NCBI GenBank assembly: GCA_038327195.1
Contig: JBBQKU010000007.1
Span: 62,001-126,000, forward strand
Source of the DNA: UBA4416 sp038327195
GTDB lineage: Bacteria > Bacteroidota > Bacteroidia > B-17B0 > Aurantibacillaceae
DNA length: 64,000 nucleotides
Direction of reading: 5' to 3'
Shown: piece by piece, positions 25,731-35,153 of the stretch
Layout of the letters: the number at the start of each line of letters is the position of its first letter
Numbering within the stretch: the first letter of the stretch is position 1
Notes under the pieces: generated by a model
Database searches by the model: none
Seen by the model: the letters and a program-made list of their open reading frames with translations, nothing else
What the model was told of the DNA's origin: nothing
Program-made: the position numbers and the translations under genes

Positions 25731-25744
25731 ATGATGAAAGTCAG
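25731..25744 (-). promoter_or_regulatory. Crp/Fnr-type operator ATGAT-GAAA-GTCAG
   Basis: It matches ATGAY-N4-RTCAT except for the last base. It is centred near -41.5 of the small membrane protein/CstB-like unit. The gap 25449-25843 holds only the short gene, these sites and the dyad at 25780. Confidence 0.55.
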
Positions 25745-25779
25745 TTTTTAAATGAATTTACTATGCGTTTTGTAGTTAA

Positions 25780-25793
25780 GTAACATAGGTTAC
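25780..25793 (+). promoter_or_regulatory. Crp/Fnr-type operator GTAAC-ATAG-GTTAC
   Basis: A perfect GTAAC-N4-GTTAC dyad in the divergent region. It fits the plus-strand gene at 25844 best: a -7-like TACCTTTA lies at 25817-25824, 37.5 bp from the centre. It is 49 bp from the dyad at 25731-25744 and could also act on the minus-strand unit. Confidence 0.55.
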
Positions 25794-25843
25794 AATATAA
25801 AGATACATTGCTCATGTACCTTTATATAAAAATATTAGAAATC

Positions 25844-26239
25844 ATGAAAACAGATATCATAATAGGCAAGAGAGCTAATTCGAATTTTTTTAGAAAACTA
25901 GGAACAGAATTAAACCTTCAGGAAGGTTTATACAAAATATATGACAATGTATTTGGGATTAAATCAGGAACTTGGAAAAAGCTACCTAAGTTCGATTATA
26001 TATTACTATTTAAGACTTTGTATATAAAATGCGAAGGATGTTCTCCTGAGGATTTTGAGAATGACAAAGGAGCTGTTTATCAGTTAAGTTTGGTTTATAA
26101 TAAAAATAGAAAGTTAATAGTACACGAAAGTAAAGTAAAAGAGGAAGTTTTTGCTCTTGCTGATAAGCTTAAAACGTTCTATCATATTAAAATTAAAGAT
26201 TCTGCATCTGATAGAAGAAATCCTATATGGATAATTTAA
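25844..26239 (+). CDS. Hypothetical cytosolic protein
   Basis: This protein of about 131 residues is not recognised. I start it at the ATG at 25844 (MKTDIIIGKR); an in-frame TTG at 25808 would overlap the -7-like element. It is mixed alpha/beta, with two Cys in IKCEGCSPEDFEND and a basic C-terminus (SDRRNPIWII). It diverges from the CstB-like unit and shares its regulatory region, including a perfect dyad at 25780-25793. It converges on the methyltransferase gene with 2 bases between. Confidence 0.6.
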   Translation: MKTDIIIGKRANSNFFRKLGTELNLQEGLYKIYDNVFGIKSGTWKKLPKFDYILLFKTLYIKCEGCSPEDFENDKGAVYQLSLVYNKNRKLIVHESKVKEEVFALADKLKTFYHIKIKDSASDRRNPIWII

Positions 26240-26241
26240 AA

Positions 26242-26700
26242 TTAATAAGGAAAAAATCGATTTGTTGATTTTTTATATGTTCCGTAATCTTTATATTTTT
26301 CATTAAGCATTGTTTCCTCATAATTAGACTTGAAGTAAAACAATATTAATAATAATGTAGCAATACTTATTTGCCATAAACTGGCATTAAATAATCCCAT
26401 CCCTAAAGCTGCTAAAAAAATACCACTATAAATAGGATGACGAGCATATTTATATAAACCTGTTTGTATAAGATTTCCTTTTTCAATTGGAGTAGGAAAG
26501 GGGGTAAGGTTTTTGTTTAATTGTAATATGGCAATTAAAATTATTAAAAAACCAAAAATTGAAATAACTAAACCGGGATATTTAAAAAAAGTAATTTCAA
26601 CAATTGAAAAATTAGCGAAATCGATAAAAAATATAGCCAAAAGAAAAAACTGAATCCCAACAAATAAGAAATCTTTTAGTTTTATTTTATTTAACCCCAT
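26242..26700 (-). CDS. Isoprenylcysteine/phospholipid methyltransferase-like membrane protein
   Basis: This 152-residue integral membrane protein has four to five hydrophobic segments and the ICMT/PEMT hallmarks GLYKYARHPIYSG and the C-terminal Glu-Glu (NYEETMLNEKYKDYGTYKK) that form the SAM site. Bacterial members methylate varied small or membrane substrates, so the target is unknown. It lies 6 bases after the T9SS cargo gene and is probably in the same unit. Confidence 0.8.
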   Translation of the reverse strand: MGLNKIKLKDFLFVGIQFFLLAIFFIDFANFSIVEITFFKYPGLVISIFGFLIILIAILQLNKNLTPFPTPIEKGNLIQTGLYKYARHPIYSGIFLAALGMGLFNASLWQISIATLLLILFYFKSNYEETMLNEKYKDYGTYKKSTNRFFPY

Positions 26701-26706
26701 TTTAGA

Positions 26707-28314
26707 TTATTCAGTAATTATTACTTTTTCAACTACGCTGTATTTTCCATCTAATGTAAAATTAAAAGAATAAATACCATTTGCTAGTTTTAATTTGTTA
26801 GAAATATTAATCGTTTGTTTGCCTTTTAATAAAGCAAAAAACATTTTACTCCACACTATTCTTCCATTAGAATCAGTAACCTGTAAATCTAAATCACCAT
26901 CAATTGGTAAATCCAAATTTAAATTGATTTGTGTTTTAGTCGGGTTTGGAAAAATTGAGATTAGTAGTGGATTACTTCCATCTAAAGGTTTTATACCAGT
27001 AGGTTGGCTATTTAATAACCAAACTTCATATATTGTACTATGAGCATTTGTTACTCCAGTATTATTTGCTGTAAAAGGGTCTATTTGCGGGCTGTAAATA
27101 CCACCATAAATATGGCCAAGTAAAGTAGAGTCGGCTGTTATTTTTGATAATTTAATTATTTCAGATTCATAATGAGGTACAGAATGGTTCGGAATAAATT
27201 CGGCGCTTGCTCCAATTAATGCGGGCATTTCAATTGGAAATACATTTTCTTGTAAAACGCCCATTGAATTCCTAGATACTCGACTAATTGTTTTTACAAA
27301 AGGCACATTATTATCTTGGGTTAATACTCCTCCAATGTATGCATATTGGCTCATGCCTCCAAAAAACAGCGAATGCATTGTGTTATTTATACTGTCATAT
27401 GTAGAAATTTTAGCTGAATGATAATTACTTAAATATTGATTAAATGAAGTTACTGGAGTATGACCACTCGCTTTAATATCTACAGGATATAAAAATGGTA
27501 AATCAACTCCAATTTGAAAAACTCCAGATGATAGTGTGTATCCTTCTTCTCCTGTAGGAAAAATTTGTGGCATCAAATTATAATCTCGTCTATGTAAGTG
27601 CACCATATCAGTAGTTTTAGTATAATTTAAAACGCTTAATACTGTTCCAGAATTATTAATATTGAATTTACTTAAGCCGTCAACATATGTTTGAGTATAA
27701 GTTGCCATTCCCATTGGGTTATAACGCCCATCAAATTTGTGACCACCAACTAAGTAAAACATGGATCCAATTTTACCTAATTGCCCACCATTTATAGCAA
27801 AGCGACTATCAATAATTTGCTTAAAATTTGAAGTTATTGGTGTGCCATTTACAATAGAATTAATTAAACCACTTACTGAAACAGATGTTAAATTAGGGTA
27901 TGTTACATGATCTGCTGCAGTTGCACTATAACCATAACCTCCAATTATATAAAGCGAATCTTTATCCTGATAAAAATTCATATTCGTTGATTGCAATTGC
28001 TCTTTTAATCCGGTTGATAAACTATTTACAGAAGCAGTCCAATACTGATTTGTATTTACGTCAATTACATAAATGTCAGTATTACTATTAACTGCTAAAA
28101 ATGCATTAAATGGTTGGCGTGCATGAATTCCATCTTTTCTACCTCCAATAACCAACCATTTGCCACCAGATTGAGCAACTGCAAATGAATGCAAGCCCGG
28201 AAGACCTGTAACTGTAACAGGTTTTAATTTTACGGAATAATTAAATGGGATTGTTTGAGCATTGCTAATATTTAAAAAAGCAAAAATTGAAAGTAAAAAA
28301 GTTATTGTTTTCAT
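26707..28314 (-). CDS. T9SS-secreted protein with kelch-like beta-propeller
   Basis: This 535-residue protein has a signal peptide (ending ISNAQ), a middle region with repeated WLVIGGRKDG, SLYIIGGYGY, MFYLVGGHKFDG and SLFFGGMS motifs as in kelch propellers, and a C-terminal type IX sorting domain (ISIFPNPTKTQINL to VVEKVIITE, from about residue 448). It should be exported and attached to the cell surface or released. Ligand unknown. A GTGAC-TTTT-GTTAC dyad at 28362-28375 stands at the activator position, tying this surface protein to the sulfur regulon. Confidence 0.82.
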   Translation of the reverse strand: MKTITFLLSIFAFLNISNAQTIPFNYSVKLKPVTVTGLPGLHSFAVAQSGGKWLVIGGRKDGIHARQPFNAFLAVNSNTDIYVIDVNTNQYWTASVNSLSTGLKEQLQSTNMNFYQDKDSLYIIGGYGYSATAADHVTYPNLTSVSVSGLINSIVNGTPITSNFKQIIDSRFAINGGQLGKIGSMFYLVGGHKFDGRYNPMGMATYTQTYVDGLSKFNINNSGTVLSVLNYTKTTDMVHLHRRDYNLMPQIFPTGEEGYTLSSGVFQIGVDLPFLYPVDIKASGHTPVTSFNQYLSNYHSAKISTYDSINNTMHSLFFGGMSQYAYIGGVLTQDNNVPFVKTISRVSRNSMGVLQENVFPIEMPALIGASAEFIPNHSVPHYESEIIKLSKITADSTLLGHIYGGIYSPQIDPFTANNTGVTNAHSTIYEVWLLNSQPTGIKPLDGSNPLLISIFPNPTKTQINLNLDLPIDGDLDLQVTDSNGRIVWSKMFFALLKGKQTINISNKLKLANGIYSFNFTLDGKYSVVEKVIITE

Positions 28315-28331
28315 AAAAGAGTATTATTTTT

Positions 28332-28339
28332 TAAATGTA
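28332..28339 (-). promoter_or_regulatory. -7-like element (TACATTTA on the minus strand)
   Basis: Seven of eight positions fit TAnnTTTG. It lies 18 bases before the T9SS cargo ATG (28314), and the dyad centre is exactly 36.5 bp from its last base. Confidence 0.5.
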
Positions 28340-28361
28340 CAGTATTTGAGTTTTTTTTAAT

Positions 28362-28375
28362 GTGACTTTTGTTAC
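28362..28375 (-). promoter_or_regulatory. Crp/Fnr-type operator GTGAC-TTTT-GTTAC
   Basis: One change from GTAAC-N4-GTTAC. It is centred near -41.5 of the T9SS cargo gene, and lies just after the end of the RND efflux operon (28382). Confidence 0.6.
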
Positions 28376-28381
28376 TTATGG

Positions 28382-28831
28382 TTATAGATATATTATTTTT
28401 ATGTTTAAGTTTATATTTTTTATTAAATCAAAACTAGCTTTTGTAAAATTTGGACGGTTTGTTAAGCCAATAGATTGAAAATTTGAAAATCCAATACCTT
28501 CTATTGGTAAAATAAACCCTTTATCTATTTTGCCATTCTCATTTTCATCATGTAATATGTTTACAGCATATCTACCTTGAGAAAGATTACTAAAAGTTAC
28601 CTTAGATGAACCGTCTTGTATTTTTGCTTTTAATATCTTAAAGCATTTTTTGTAATGCTCATCAGGTATCGTTCCATCTTTATTATATAAAGCAAACTGA
28701 ACAATTCCTTTAGAATTTTGCAAACCTTTTACTTCTACAGTTAAAGAATAGGTATCTTCTTTTTGATAATTAAATGAAGATAAGGTTAATAAATAAATTC
28801 CGACAATCCCTAATAATAGTAAATATTTCAT
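28382..28831 (-). CDS. DUF2141 family exported protein
   Basis: This 149-residue protein has an N-terminal hydrophobic signal (residues 3-18) and a DUF2141 pattern: LTVEVKGLQNSKGIVQFALYN and YAVNILHDENENGKIDKG, the last resembling a calcium-binding loop. These small beta-rich proteins are periplasmic or secreted and their role is unknown. It is the last gene of the RND efflux operon, one base after the pump gene. Confidence 0.78.
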   Translation of the reverse strand: MKYLLLLGIVGIYLLTLSSFNYQKEDTYSLTVEVKGLQNSKGIVQFALYNKDGTIPDEHYKKCFKILKAKIQDGSSKVTFSNLSQGRYAVNILHDENENGKIDKGFILPIEGIGFSNFQSIGLTNRPNFTKASFDLIKNINLNIKIIYL

Positions 28832-28832
28832 T

Positions 28833-31800
28833 TTATTTCAATTTTCTATTTGAAATTTTTTCTTTTAAACGATCTACTAAATAATAAACCATTGGCACTA
28901 AATAAACAGTTAATATCAATGATGAGAATAGTCCTCCGATAATTACCCAAGCCAATCCGTTTTTCCATTCACTGGCTGTTCCTTTACCAAGAGCAATTGG
29001 TAACATCCCAATTATCATGGCTATAGTTGTCATTAAGATTGGACGCATACGACCTTTGCCTGCAATGATTAAAGCTTCTTTGTAATGCTTCCCTTCAGCT
29101 TTTAATTGGTTTGTAAAGTCTACAATTAATATGGCATTTTTAACTACTAAGCCCATCAACATAATTAAACCAAGTAATGCAAATAAACTCAAATTATTCA
29201 AAGATAAATTTAAAGCTAAAAATGCGCCAATAGCAGCTACTGGGATTGAAAATAACACCACAAATGGATAAATGAAACTATCATATAAAGCCACCATAAT
29301 TAAATAAATTAATAAGAATGAAATTAATAAAACAGAACCTAATGCTCCAAAGCTATCATTTTGTCTTTTAATGTCACTACCCCAAGTCATTTCAATTCCA
29401 TCAGGTAATGGATTTTTATTTATATAAGCGACTACTTCATCTGCAACTGTACCTGAAGGTCTGCCAAGCGCATCGGAGGTAAGTGTAACTGCTGGTTGTC
29501 TATCTTTTCTTTCTAATAAGGATGGAGAATTATCTCGCTCTATCGTCGCAAATTGTGATACATCTATTGGTATGCCCATTGGATTAACGATTGACAGACG
29601 TTGCACATCTTCATAGTTTTGTCTATTGTAACCATCAAACCAAATTCTCACCGGATATTCTGTTCCGTTTTCTGTTAATGTGGCATCATCATTGCCAGTA
29701 AACGCTGTTCTTAAATTCATACCAACATAAGCTATAGTTAAACCTAATCGTTGCATTTTATCTTTATCGGGAATTATTTTGTATTCAGGACTTCCTTGCT
29801 CTACTGATAATCGAACGTTATCAGAACCTGGAATTTTTTCAATAACTGATTTTAAATCATTACCTGTTTTCATTACTAAATCCAAATTATTTCCACTTAA
29901 TGTAATTTCAATTGGTGCTGAACGTGGTATTAATCCTAAAGCTGCCATAGAATAATTTATACTTGGAAACTTCGCTTTTAATTCTTCTCGAAGTGTTTTC
30001 ATAAAATATTCAGTTGGTTGGTTGTTGCGTTCTTTAGCCGATTTCAATTGAATAGTGAATTCAGTTTTATTAGCTGATCCTACACCTAAACTTCCGATGC
30101 CTGTACTTGGGCCACCTATGTTACTGAAAACAGTAGAGACATCTGCTTGTTTGATAATATAGGTTTCAATTTTTTGAGCAATTAAATTGTTTTGTTGAAT
30201 GGAAGTTGATTTATCAAACTCCAAAGCCATACGAAATTTACCTTGATCACCAGTAGAAATAAGTTCTTTACCAATAATACCTTGTTTCATTACTCCCAAA
30301 GTAACAGCAAAAAGAAAAATAACAATGCCCGTAAAAATTAACTTATGGCTAAGTATCCATTCTAATTGTTTGCCATACCAATTTGTGAAATTGTCTAATT
30401 GATGCTCAAAGCCAAGCAGAAAACGATTGAAGAAGTTAGTGGGTTGCAAATCTTCTTTCTTACCAATTCTTGATGCTAACCAAGGTGTAAGCGTAAAGCC
30501 AACTAACAAACTTGTTAGGGTTGAAGTTACAACAACTACTGAAAATTGTTTGAGCATATCTGCCACAAATACTTGCAAAAACAATATCGGTAAAAACACA
30601 ACCACGTCAACCAATGTGATAGACAATGCTGAAAATCCAATTTCCATTCGTCCATCCATTGAGGCAGTGCGTTTTTCTTTTCCCATGTCTAAATGCCTTT
30701 GAATGTTTTCCAAAACTACTGTGGCATCATCCACCAAGATTCCAATAATTAAAGACATGGCGAGTAAGGTCATTAAATTTAGTGTGTATCCTAAAAGCCA
30801 CATTACTGCAAAGGCTGTTACCAATGATGTTGGGATCGCAATAATAACTATTAACGAGTTTCTAAAACTTCGTAAAAATAAAAGCATTACTAACGAAACT
30901 AATATAACCGCTAAACCTAAATCAAAAACAACTGAATTAACTGCTGCAATTGTATTGTCGGTACTATCATCAGCAATGATAAATTTTACAGCTGAATTTT
31001 TGTTTTGTGCTTCAATGCTTTTAAATTTTGCACGTACCATTTTTGAAACATCAACAGCATTTGCATCTCCTTGTTTTTTTAACATAATTCCAATGCCATC
31101 TTTTCCGTTGTATCTGCTTATAGAAGTCGTTTCTTTTATTCCATCAACTACTTGAGCTACATCTTTTACATAAACAGGACTACCCAGTATTGGCAAAGCT
31201 ACCTGAACATTTTTTATATCATCAATTGTTGCAAATTTTCCTGTTAAACGAACAGAATTGTTTTCCTGATCCGTTTGTACTTTTCCAGCAGGTAAATCTA
31301 AGCCTGAACGATTAATTGCCTCAACAACCTGATATAATGAAATCTTATATAATTTCAGTTTATCTCGATTTGCTTTTACTTGTATCTCTCGTTCTTCACC
31401 ACCCAAAATTGTCAACTCTGCAACTCCCTTTATTTGTTGAATTTGCGGAAGATATTCGTCTTTCATTTTTTGATAGAACTCGGTTGCTGGCAAATTACTT
31501 GTAGCACTAATTGACATGATTGGTAAATCATTTGGCGAAACTTTACTCATTACAGGACTTAAAATATCCTGCGGTAAATCTTTTCGAATGTTGTCAATGT
31601 AGCGTTGTGCATCTTGCATGGTTTTATCCAAATCAGTTCCATATTTCAGATTTGCAATAATGATAGATGCGTTTGGTAAAGATTTAGTTACCAAATAATC
31701 CACTCCTTCTAAATTGGATAAAGCATCTTCAATTTTTCGAGACACTGATGTTTCTACTTCATTTGGTTCTGCACCCGGATACACCGTTTTAATAACCACA

Positions 31801-31931
31801 ACTGGTTGATTAAAATCAGGCATCAATTCATAGCTCAAGTTTTTATATCCGATAATACCTAACAATGTTAGGACGCTAAAAAGAACTATAATTAGCGATG
31901 GACGTTTGATTGATATTTCTGTAATATTCAT
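28833..31931 (-). CDS. RND multidrug efflux pump (AcrB/HAE1-like)
   Basis: This 1032-residue inner-membrane pump has the RND plan: a first membrane helix (RPSLIIVLFSVLTLLGI), a large periplasmic porter domain, the proton-relay helix with GILVDDATVVLENI and a second repeat ending in VKNAILIVDF and GTASEWKNGLAWVIIGG. The paired Asp in helix 4 fits drug-type pumps and not CusA. Adaptor and outer-membrane genes are adjacent (8- and 24-base gaps), making a complete tripartite system. The substrate is unknown; the TetR gene in the same operon is the likely sensor. Confidence 0.92.
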   Translation of the reverse strand: MNITEISIKRPSLIIVLFSVLTLLGIIGYKNLSYELMPDFNQPVVVIKTVYPGAEPNEVETSVSRKIEDALSNLEGVDYLVTKSLPNASIIIANLKYGTDLDKTMQDAQRYIDNIRKDLPQDILSPVMSKVSPNDLPIMSISATSNLPATEFYQKMKDEYLPQIQQIKGVAELTILGGEEREIQVKANRDKLKLYKISLYQVVEAINRSGLDLPAGKVQTDQENNSVRLTGKFATIDDIKNVQVALPILGSPVYVKDVAQVVDGIKETTSISRYNGKDGIGIMLKKQGDANAVDVSKMVRAKFKSIEAQNKNSAVKFIIADDSTDNTIAAVNSVVFDLGLAVILVSLVMLLFLRSFRNSLIVIIAIPTSLVTAFAVMWLLGYTLNLMTLLAMSLIIGILVDDATVVLENIQRHLDMGKEKRTASMDGRMEIGFSALSITLVDVVVFLPILFLQVFVADMLKQFSVVVVTSTLTSLLVGFTLTPWLASRIGKKEDLQPTNFFNRFLLGFEHQLDNFTNWYGKQLEWILSHKLIFTGIVIFLFAVTLGVMKQGIIGKELISTGDQGKFRMALEFDKSTSIQQNNLIAQKIETYIIKQADVSTVFSNIGGPSTGIGSLGVGSANKTEFTIQLKSAKERNNQPTEYFMKTLREELKAKFPSINYSMAALGLIPRSAPIEITLSGNNLDLVMKTGNDLKSVIEKIPGSDNVRLSVEQGSPEYKIIPDKDKMQRLGLTIAYVGMNLRTAFTGNDDATLTENGTEYPVRIWFDGYNRQNYEDVQRLSIVNPMGIPIDVSQFATIERDNSPSLLERKDRQPAVTLTSDALGRPSGTVADEVVAYINKNPLPDGIEMTWGSDIKRQNDSFGALGSVLLISFLLIYLIMVALYDSFIYPFVVLFSIPVAAIGAFLALNLSLNNLSLFALLGLIMLMGLVVKNAILIVDFTNQLKAEGKHYKEALIIAGKGRMRPILMTTIAMIIGMLPIALGKGTASEWKNGLAWVIIGGLFSSLILTVYLVPMVYYLVDRLKEKISNRKLK

Positions 31932-31939
31932 TTTATAAA

Positions 31940-32989
31940 TTATTTAGGAATTACATTGGCATTGTTAAACAGATTAATAAATCCATTAGTGATGATTACA
32001 TCACCATCTTCTAATCCTTTTGATACAACCGTTTTGTTTTTTATTTTTTGTGCAATTGTTATGTCATTTAGTAAAGCCTTTCCGTTCTTCACTTTATAAA
32101 CTTGAGGTTGGCTAGACGTGCCAACAATAGCAGAAGCCGGTATAATGATTCCCATTTTTTGATTTTCATTTTTCAAATTTACTTTACCGAACATTCCCGA
32201 TTTGATTTTTAAATCGGAGGTGTTGTTTACGATAAACTGAACTGGAAAACTACTGCCTATATTGGCTTTGCTGCCTATCATTGTTGCTTTACCCGACAAT
32301 AGCAAATCCGAATAGGCATCTGCATTAATTGAGAAGGTTTGATTTAATTGAAATAACCCCAAATCATTTTCAGATACATTTACTGTAAATTTTAGAACTG
32401 AAATATCTGTAATTTGAAGCAATGGCACACCCGGTGCAGCAAATGCTCCCTCTTCAGTAAGTTTTGCAGTAACCACTCCATTAAACGGTGCTTTGATGGT
32501 TGTTTTACTAATTTGTTCAAGCAAAGTTGCTCTTTGAACTTTAGCAGATTTTAAACCTAATTCTGCTTTTTCTAATTGAACCCCTTGTACAGCATCTGCA
32601 TTCGCTAAAACAGTAAATCGTTTTACATCAGCTTCTAATCCTTCAACTTGAACCTCCGCTGATTGTAATTGCAATTTCAATAGTGAATTATCTAAATGAA
32701 TTAATGATTGCCCCTTTGTCACAAAAGTTCCAACATCAACTAAAATATCATTTATCTTGCCTTGTACCTCAGTGCTAAGTTTTGTTTCTTTGTTAGGCTC
32801 AAACGTACCTGAATAGGCGAATTCGGTGCCAATTAATTCGGATTTTATTGTATCTACCTGAACATTGATGGCTTTTTCTTTATCGTATTGATAAACTTTA
32901 TCTTTTACGATTTCTTTATTGCCTTTTAATTTGACAACTACAATTGCAATTAATGCTAATGGTATGATGATGTATAAAACCTTTTTCAT
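31940..32989 (-). CDS. RND periplasmic adaptor (HlyD/AcrA family)
   Basis: This 349-residue protein has an N-terminal anchor (residues 4-20), then a lipoyl/barrel-sandwich part (STEVQGKINDILVDVGTFVTKGQSLIHLD), a helical hairpin, a second lipoyl half (TIKAPFNGVVTAKLTEEGAF) and a beta-barrel domain. It joins the pump to TolC. It lies between the two partner genes. Confidence 0.92.
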   Translation of the reverse strand: MKKVLYIIIPLALIAIVVVKLKGNKEIVKDKVYQYDKEKAINVQVDTIKSELIGTEFAYSGTFEPNKETKLSTEVQGKINDILVDVGTFVTKGQSLIHLDNSLLKLQLQSAEVQVEGLEADVKRFTVLANADAVQGVQLEKAELGLKSAKVQRATLLEQISKTTIKAPFNGVVTAKLTEEGAFAAPGVPLLQITDISVLKFTVNVSENDLGLFQLNQTFSINADAYSDLLLSGKATMIGSKANIGSSFPVQFIVNNTSDLKIKSGMFGKVNLKNENQKMGIIIPASAIVGTSSQPQVYKVKNGKALLNDITIAQKIKNKTVVSKGLEDGDVIITNGFINLFNNANVIPK

Positions 32990-33013
32990 TCTCTGTTATT
33001 TTTAATTATTAAT

Positions 33014-34348
33014 TTATTTCGTGTTTAAAATATTTCCCGATACTTTTTTTAATTCTAAGTCCGCTTTCATTACATCCACCAAAGCAGATAAATAGTTTTG
33101 CTGAGCTTCCTTTTGGGTGTTATCTGAAAGTAAAACATCTGTTAAAGAAGCGACACCTTCTTTTTGCTGAATAAGTGTTTTTGAATAAATTGTTTCAGCT
33201 AAAGATAATTGTGATTTTGAATTTAATAAATTAGAACTCGCAACTTCATATTGCATTTGCGCATTTTCAATCTGAACATTTTGTTTATCATTAAATAATT
33301 CTATTCGAGTTGTATTTTGTTTTAATTCTTCTTTCTTTTGGAAAATACGATGTTCTAAAGTAGTTCCAGCAAACATTAACCACGACATTTTAACTCCAGC
33401 AAAACCAATAGGATATGTTTTAAAGAAATCATTTGTGCCACTATAGTTGCCAAATCCGGTAGTTCCATATGTTCCATAAAGAGAGAAAGATGGTAGGTGT
33501 GATAGTTTTAATGTTTTTATTTCCGATTTTAAAAGCAGTGTTTTAGTATTAAACAATAAAATATCAGTATTTGGTTTAGTTGTATACTTTACGATTTCAG
33601 ATGATGTGTTAAATGTTTCTTCAATGGTAATTTGTCTGGATAGTGTTATGCCTAATTGAAGTTTTAACAAATTTAGAATTTGTTGTAGCTGTGCATTAGC
33701 TTTGCTTAGCTGTGTATTTAGCTGACTTTGTTGAAGTTTAATTTTATCGACGTCTGTACCCTTTGCCATTTGTTGTAAATAAAGCAATTGAATATTACTG
33801 AGTAATTTTTCACTATTACTTATTCCGTTTTTGATAAACACTATTTGATTAGAAACTAATTGTGCATTGTAATACAAATTCGAAACATCAAATACAACTT
33901 GCTCTTCAGTTTGTTGAAATTGTATTTGAATTATTTCCTTAGCTCTTTTTGATACTGTAATTGCCCCAATAGTTTGAGGATTGTATAAAGGCACATCGAG
34001 TGTTAGGTTTGCGTTTAAGTTATGAGGCACCCCAAATTGAGCCTCTTTATATACGCCTGCTGGCCCACCAAAAATAGATGCTGGTAATAATTGATAAGGC
34101 AAATCGGTGTAATAGCGATAATCTACGTTTCCATACAATTTTGGAATTAAGCCACCCTTTGCTTCTTTGTTTCGCTCATTAGCAATTTTAATATCGCCTT
34201 GTGCAATTTTTAAAGTTTTATTATGTATTAATGCAGTATCAGTACATTGTTTAAGACTCCAATTTTGTGCTTCAGAATTGGTTGTGGAAATTAAAACGGA
34301 AATAACCATTATAATTTTCGTTTTTATTAAGTAAGTGTTTACTAACAT
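33014..34348 (-). CDS. TolC-family outer-membrane efflux protein
   Basis: This 444-residue protein has a signal sequence (ending NSEAQ) and two long coiled-coil halves rich in Gln, Leu and Ala, with the repeated pattern of TolC proteins (WSLKQCTDTALIHNKTLKIAQ at the start of the mature part, cited to 21 residues as a position marker at about 30-50). It forms the outer-membrane duct of the tripartite pump. Confidence 0.9.
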   Translation of the reverse strand: MLVNTYLIKTKIIMVISVLISTTNSEAQNWSLKQCTDTALIHNKTLKIAQGDIKIANERNKEAKGGLIPKLYGNVDYRYYTDLPYQLLPASIFGGPAGVYKEAQFGVPHNLNANLTLDVPLYNPQTIGAITVSKRAKEIIQIQFQQTEEQVVFDVSNLYYNAQLVSNQIVFIKNGISNSEKLLSNIQLLYLQQMAKGTDVDKIKLQQSQLNTQLSKANAQLQQILNLLKLQLGITLSRQITIEETFNTSSEIVKYTTKPNTDILLFNTKTLLLKSEIKTLKLSHLPSFSLYGTYGTTGFGNYSGTNDFFKTYPIGFAGVKMSWLMFAGTTLEHRIFQKKEELKQNTTRIELFNDKQNVQIENAQMQYEVASSNLLNSKSQLSLAETIYSKTLIQQKEGVASLTDVLLSDNTQKEAQQNYLSALVDVMKADLELKKVSGNILNTK

Positions 34349-34364
34349 AATTAGACAAATTTTT

Positions 34365-34670
34365 TTATTTAATTAATATTAATTGAGTATCTACAATACC
34401 TTGTACCCAATGTTTTACGTTTGATTCAATGTTAACCATATCGCCACTTGAAAGATTTTCCGTTACACCGTTTTCATTTTTAAAAACCGCATTGCCATTA
34501 ATGCAAATGAGTAAAGCTGGTACAGTTGTGATGTGTTCTTTTAAAACGCCTGCGGCTTTAATTTGTAAAGCAGTAACGTTTCCTTCTGTAGTAGAAAATA
34601 CTTTTTTAGCACTTACAGGTTTTTCTTCGGTATGAATTGATTTTATGTTCATGATTTCTATTTTATTCAA
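34365..34670 (-). CDS. Cupin-like small protein
   Basis: This 101-residue protein (or 95 if it starts at the second Met, MNIKSIHTEE) has a one-cupin pattern: LKEHITTVPALLICINGNAVF, LSSGDMVNIES and VKHWVQG. It has few of the usual metal-binding His residues. Such proteins often bind small ligands or metals. Its start overlaps the lipoprotein gene upstream by 8 bases, so it is coupled to it inside the efflux operon. Confidence 0.65.
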   Translation of the reverse strand: MNKIEIMNIKSIHTEEKPVSAKKVFSTTEGNVTALQIKAAGVLKEHITTVPALLICINGNAVFKNENGVTENLSSGDMVNIESNVKHWVQGIVDTQLILIK

Positions 34671-35148
34671 AGTATAGGTTAAATGTTTTATAAGAAGCCT
34701 TTATTTCTTCAAATGTGCGTAATGCCTCATCGCTATTTTTTGATTTATTTAATTTGTCTACCATATCGATATAAGGCAACAACCATTTATGTAATTCATC
34801 ATGGGCTTTTCCTTCCATTGTGCAATTTGAGGTTAAACGATCAATGTTTTTCTGCAAGCTTGCTCCAATTTGAGTGAAGTCAATCAATTCGGTATGTTTA
34901 GTTTCCGAAAAACGATTAATATCTGATTCCATGTTTCTGATATGTTGCATCATTTCTGAAACAACCTTCCATTTAGCTCCGTTGTTTAATTCAATAGAAT
35001 CACTTTCAGAATGTTGGTGTTCACCTTCGTTAGTTGATTCTAATGGTTTGATACTCGAAACCTCACTATTTTCCTTGTTTACAGAATTGTTGCAGCCATA
35101 AGTAATGACTACAAAAACCATAGTTAATATTGCGAAACACTTTTTCAT
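34663..35148 (-). CDS. Hypothetical lipoprotein
   Basis: This 161-residue protein has a lipoprotein signal (VVITYGCNNS, lipid on the Cys). The mature part has a His-rich stretch (EGEHQHSESD) and a helical bundle with WKVVSEMMQHIRNMESDINR and HDELHKWLLPYIDMV. The His and Met content suggests metal binding, but no family is recognised. It is within the TetR-RND operon. Confidence 0.65.
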   Translation of the reverse strand: MKKCFAILTMVFVVITYGCNNSVNKENSEVSSIKPLESTNEGEHQHSESDSIELNNGAKWKVVSEMMQHIRNMESDINRFSETKHTELIDFTQIGASLQKNIDRLTSNCTMEGKAHDELHKWLLPYIDMVDKLNKSKNSDEALRTFEEIKASYKTFNLYFE

Positions 35149-35153
35149 TTATG

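Noticed and set aside
30427..31155. Two long plus-strand frames inside the RND pump gene
   Set aside because: Antisense shadows of a conserved pump gene, rich in Ser, Thr and Asn without domain features.
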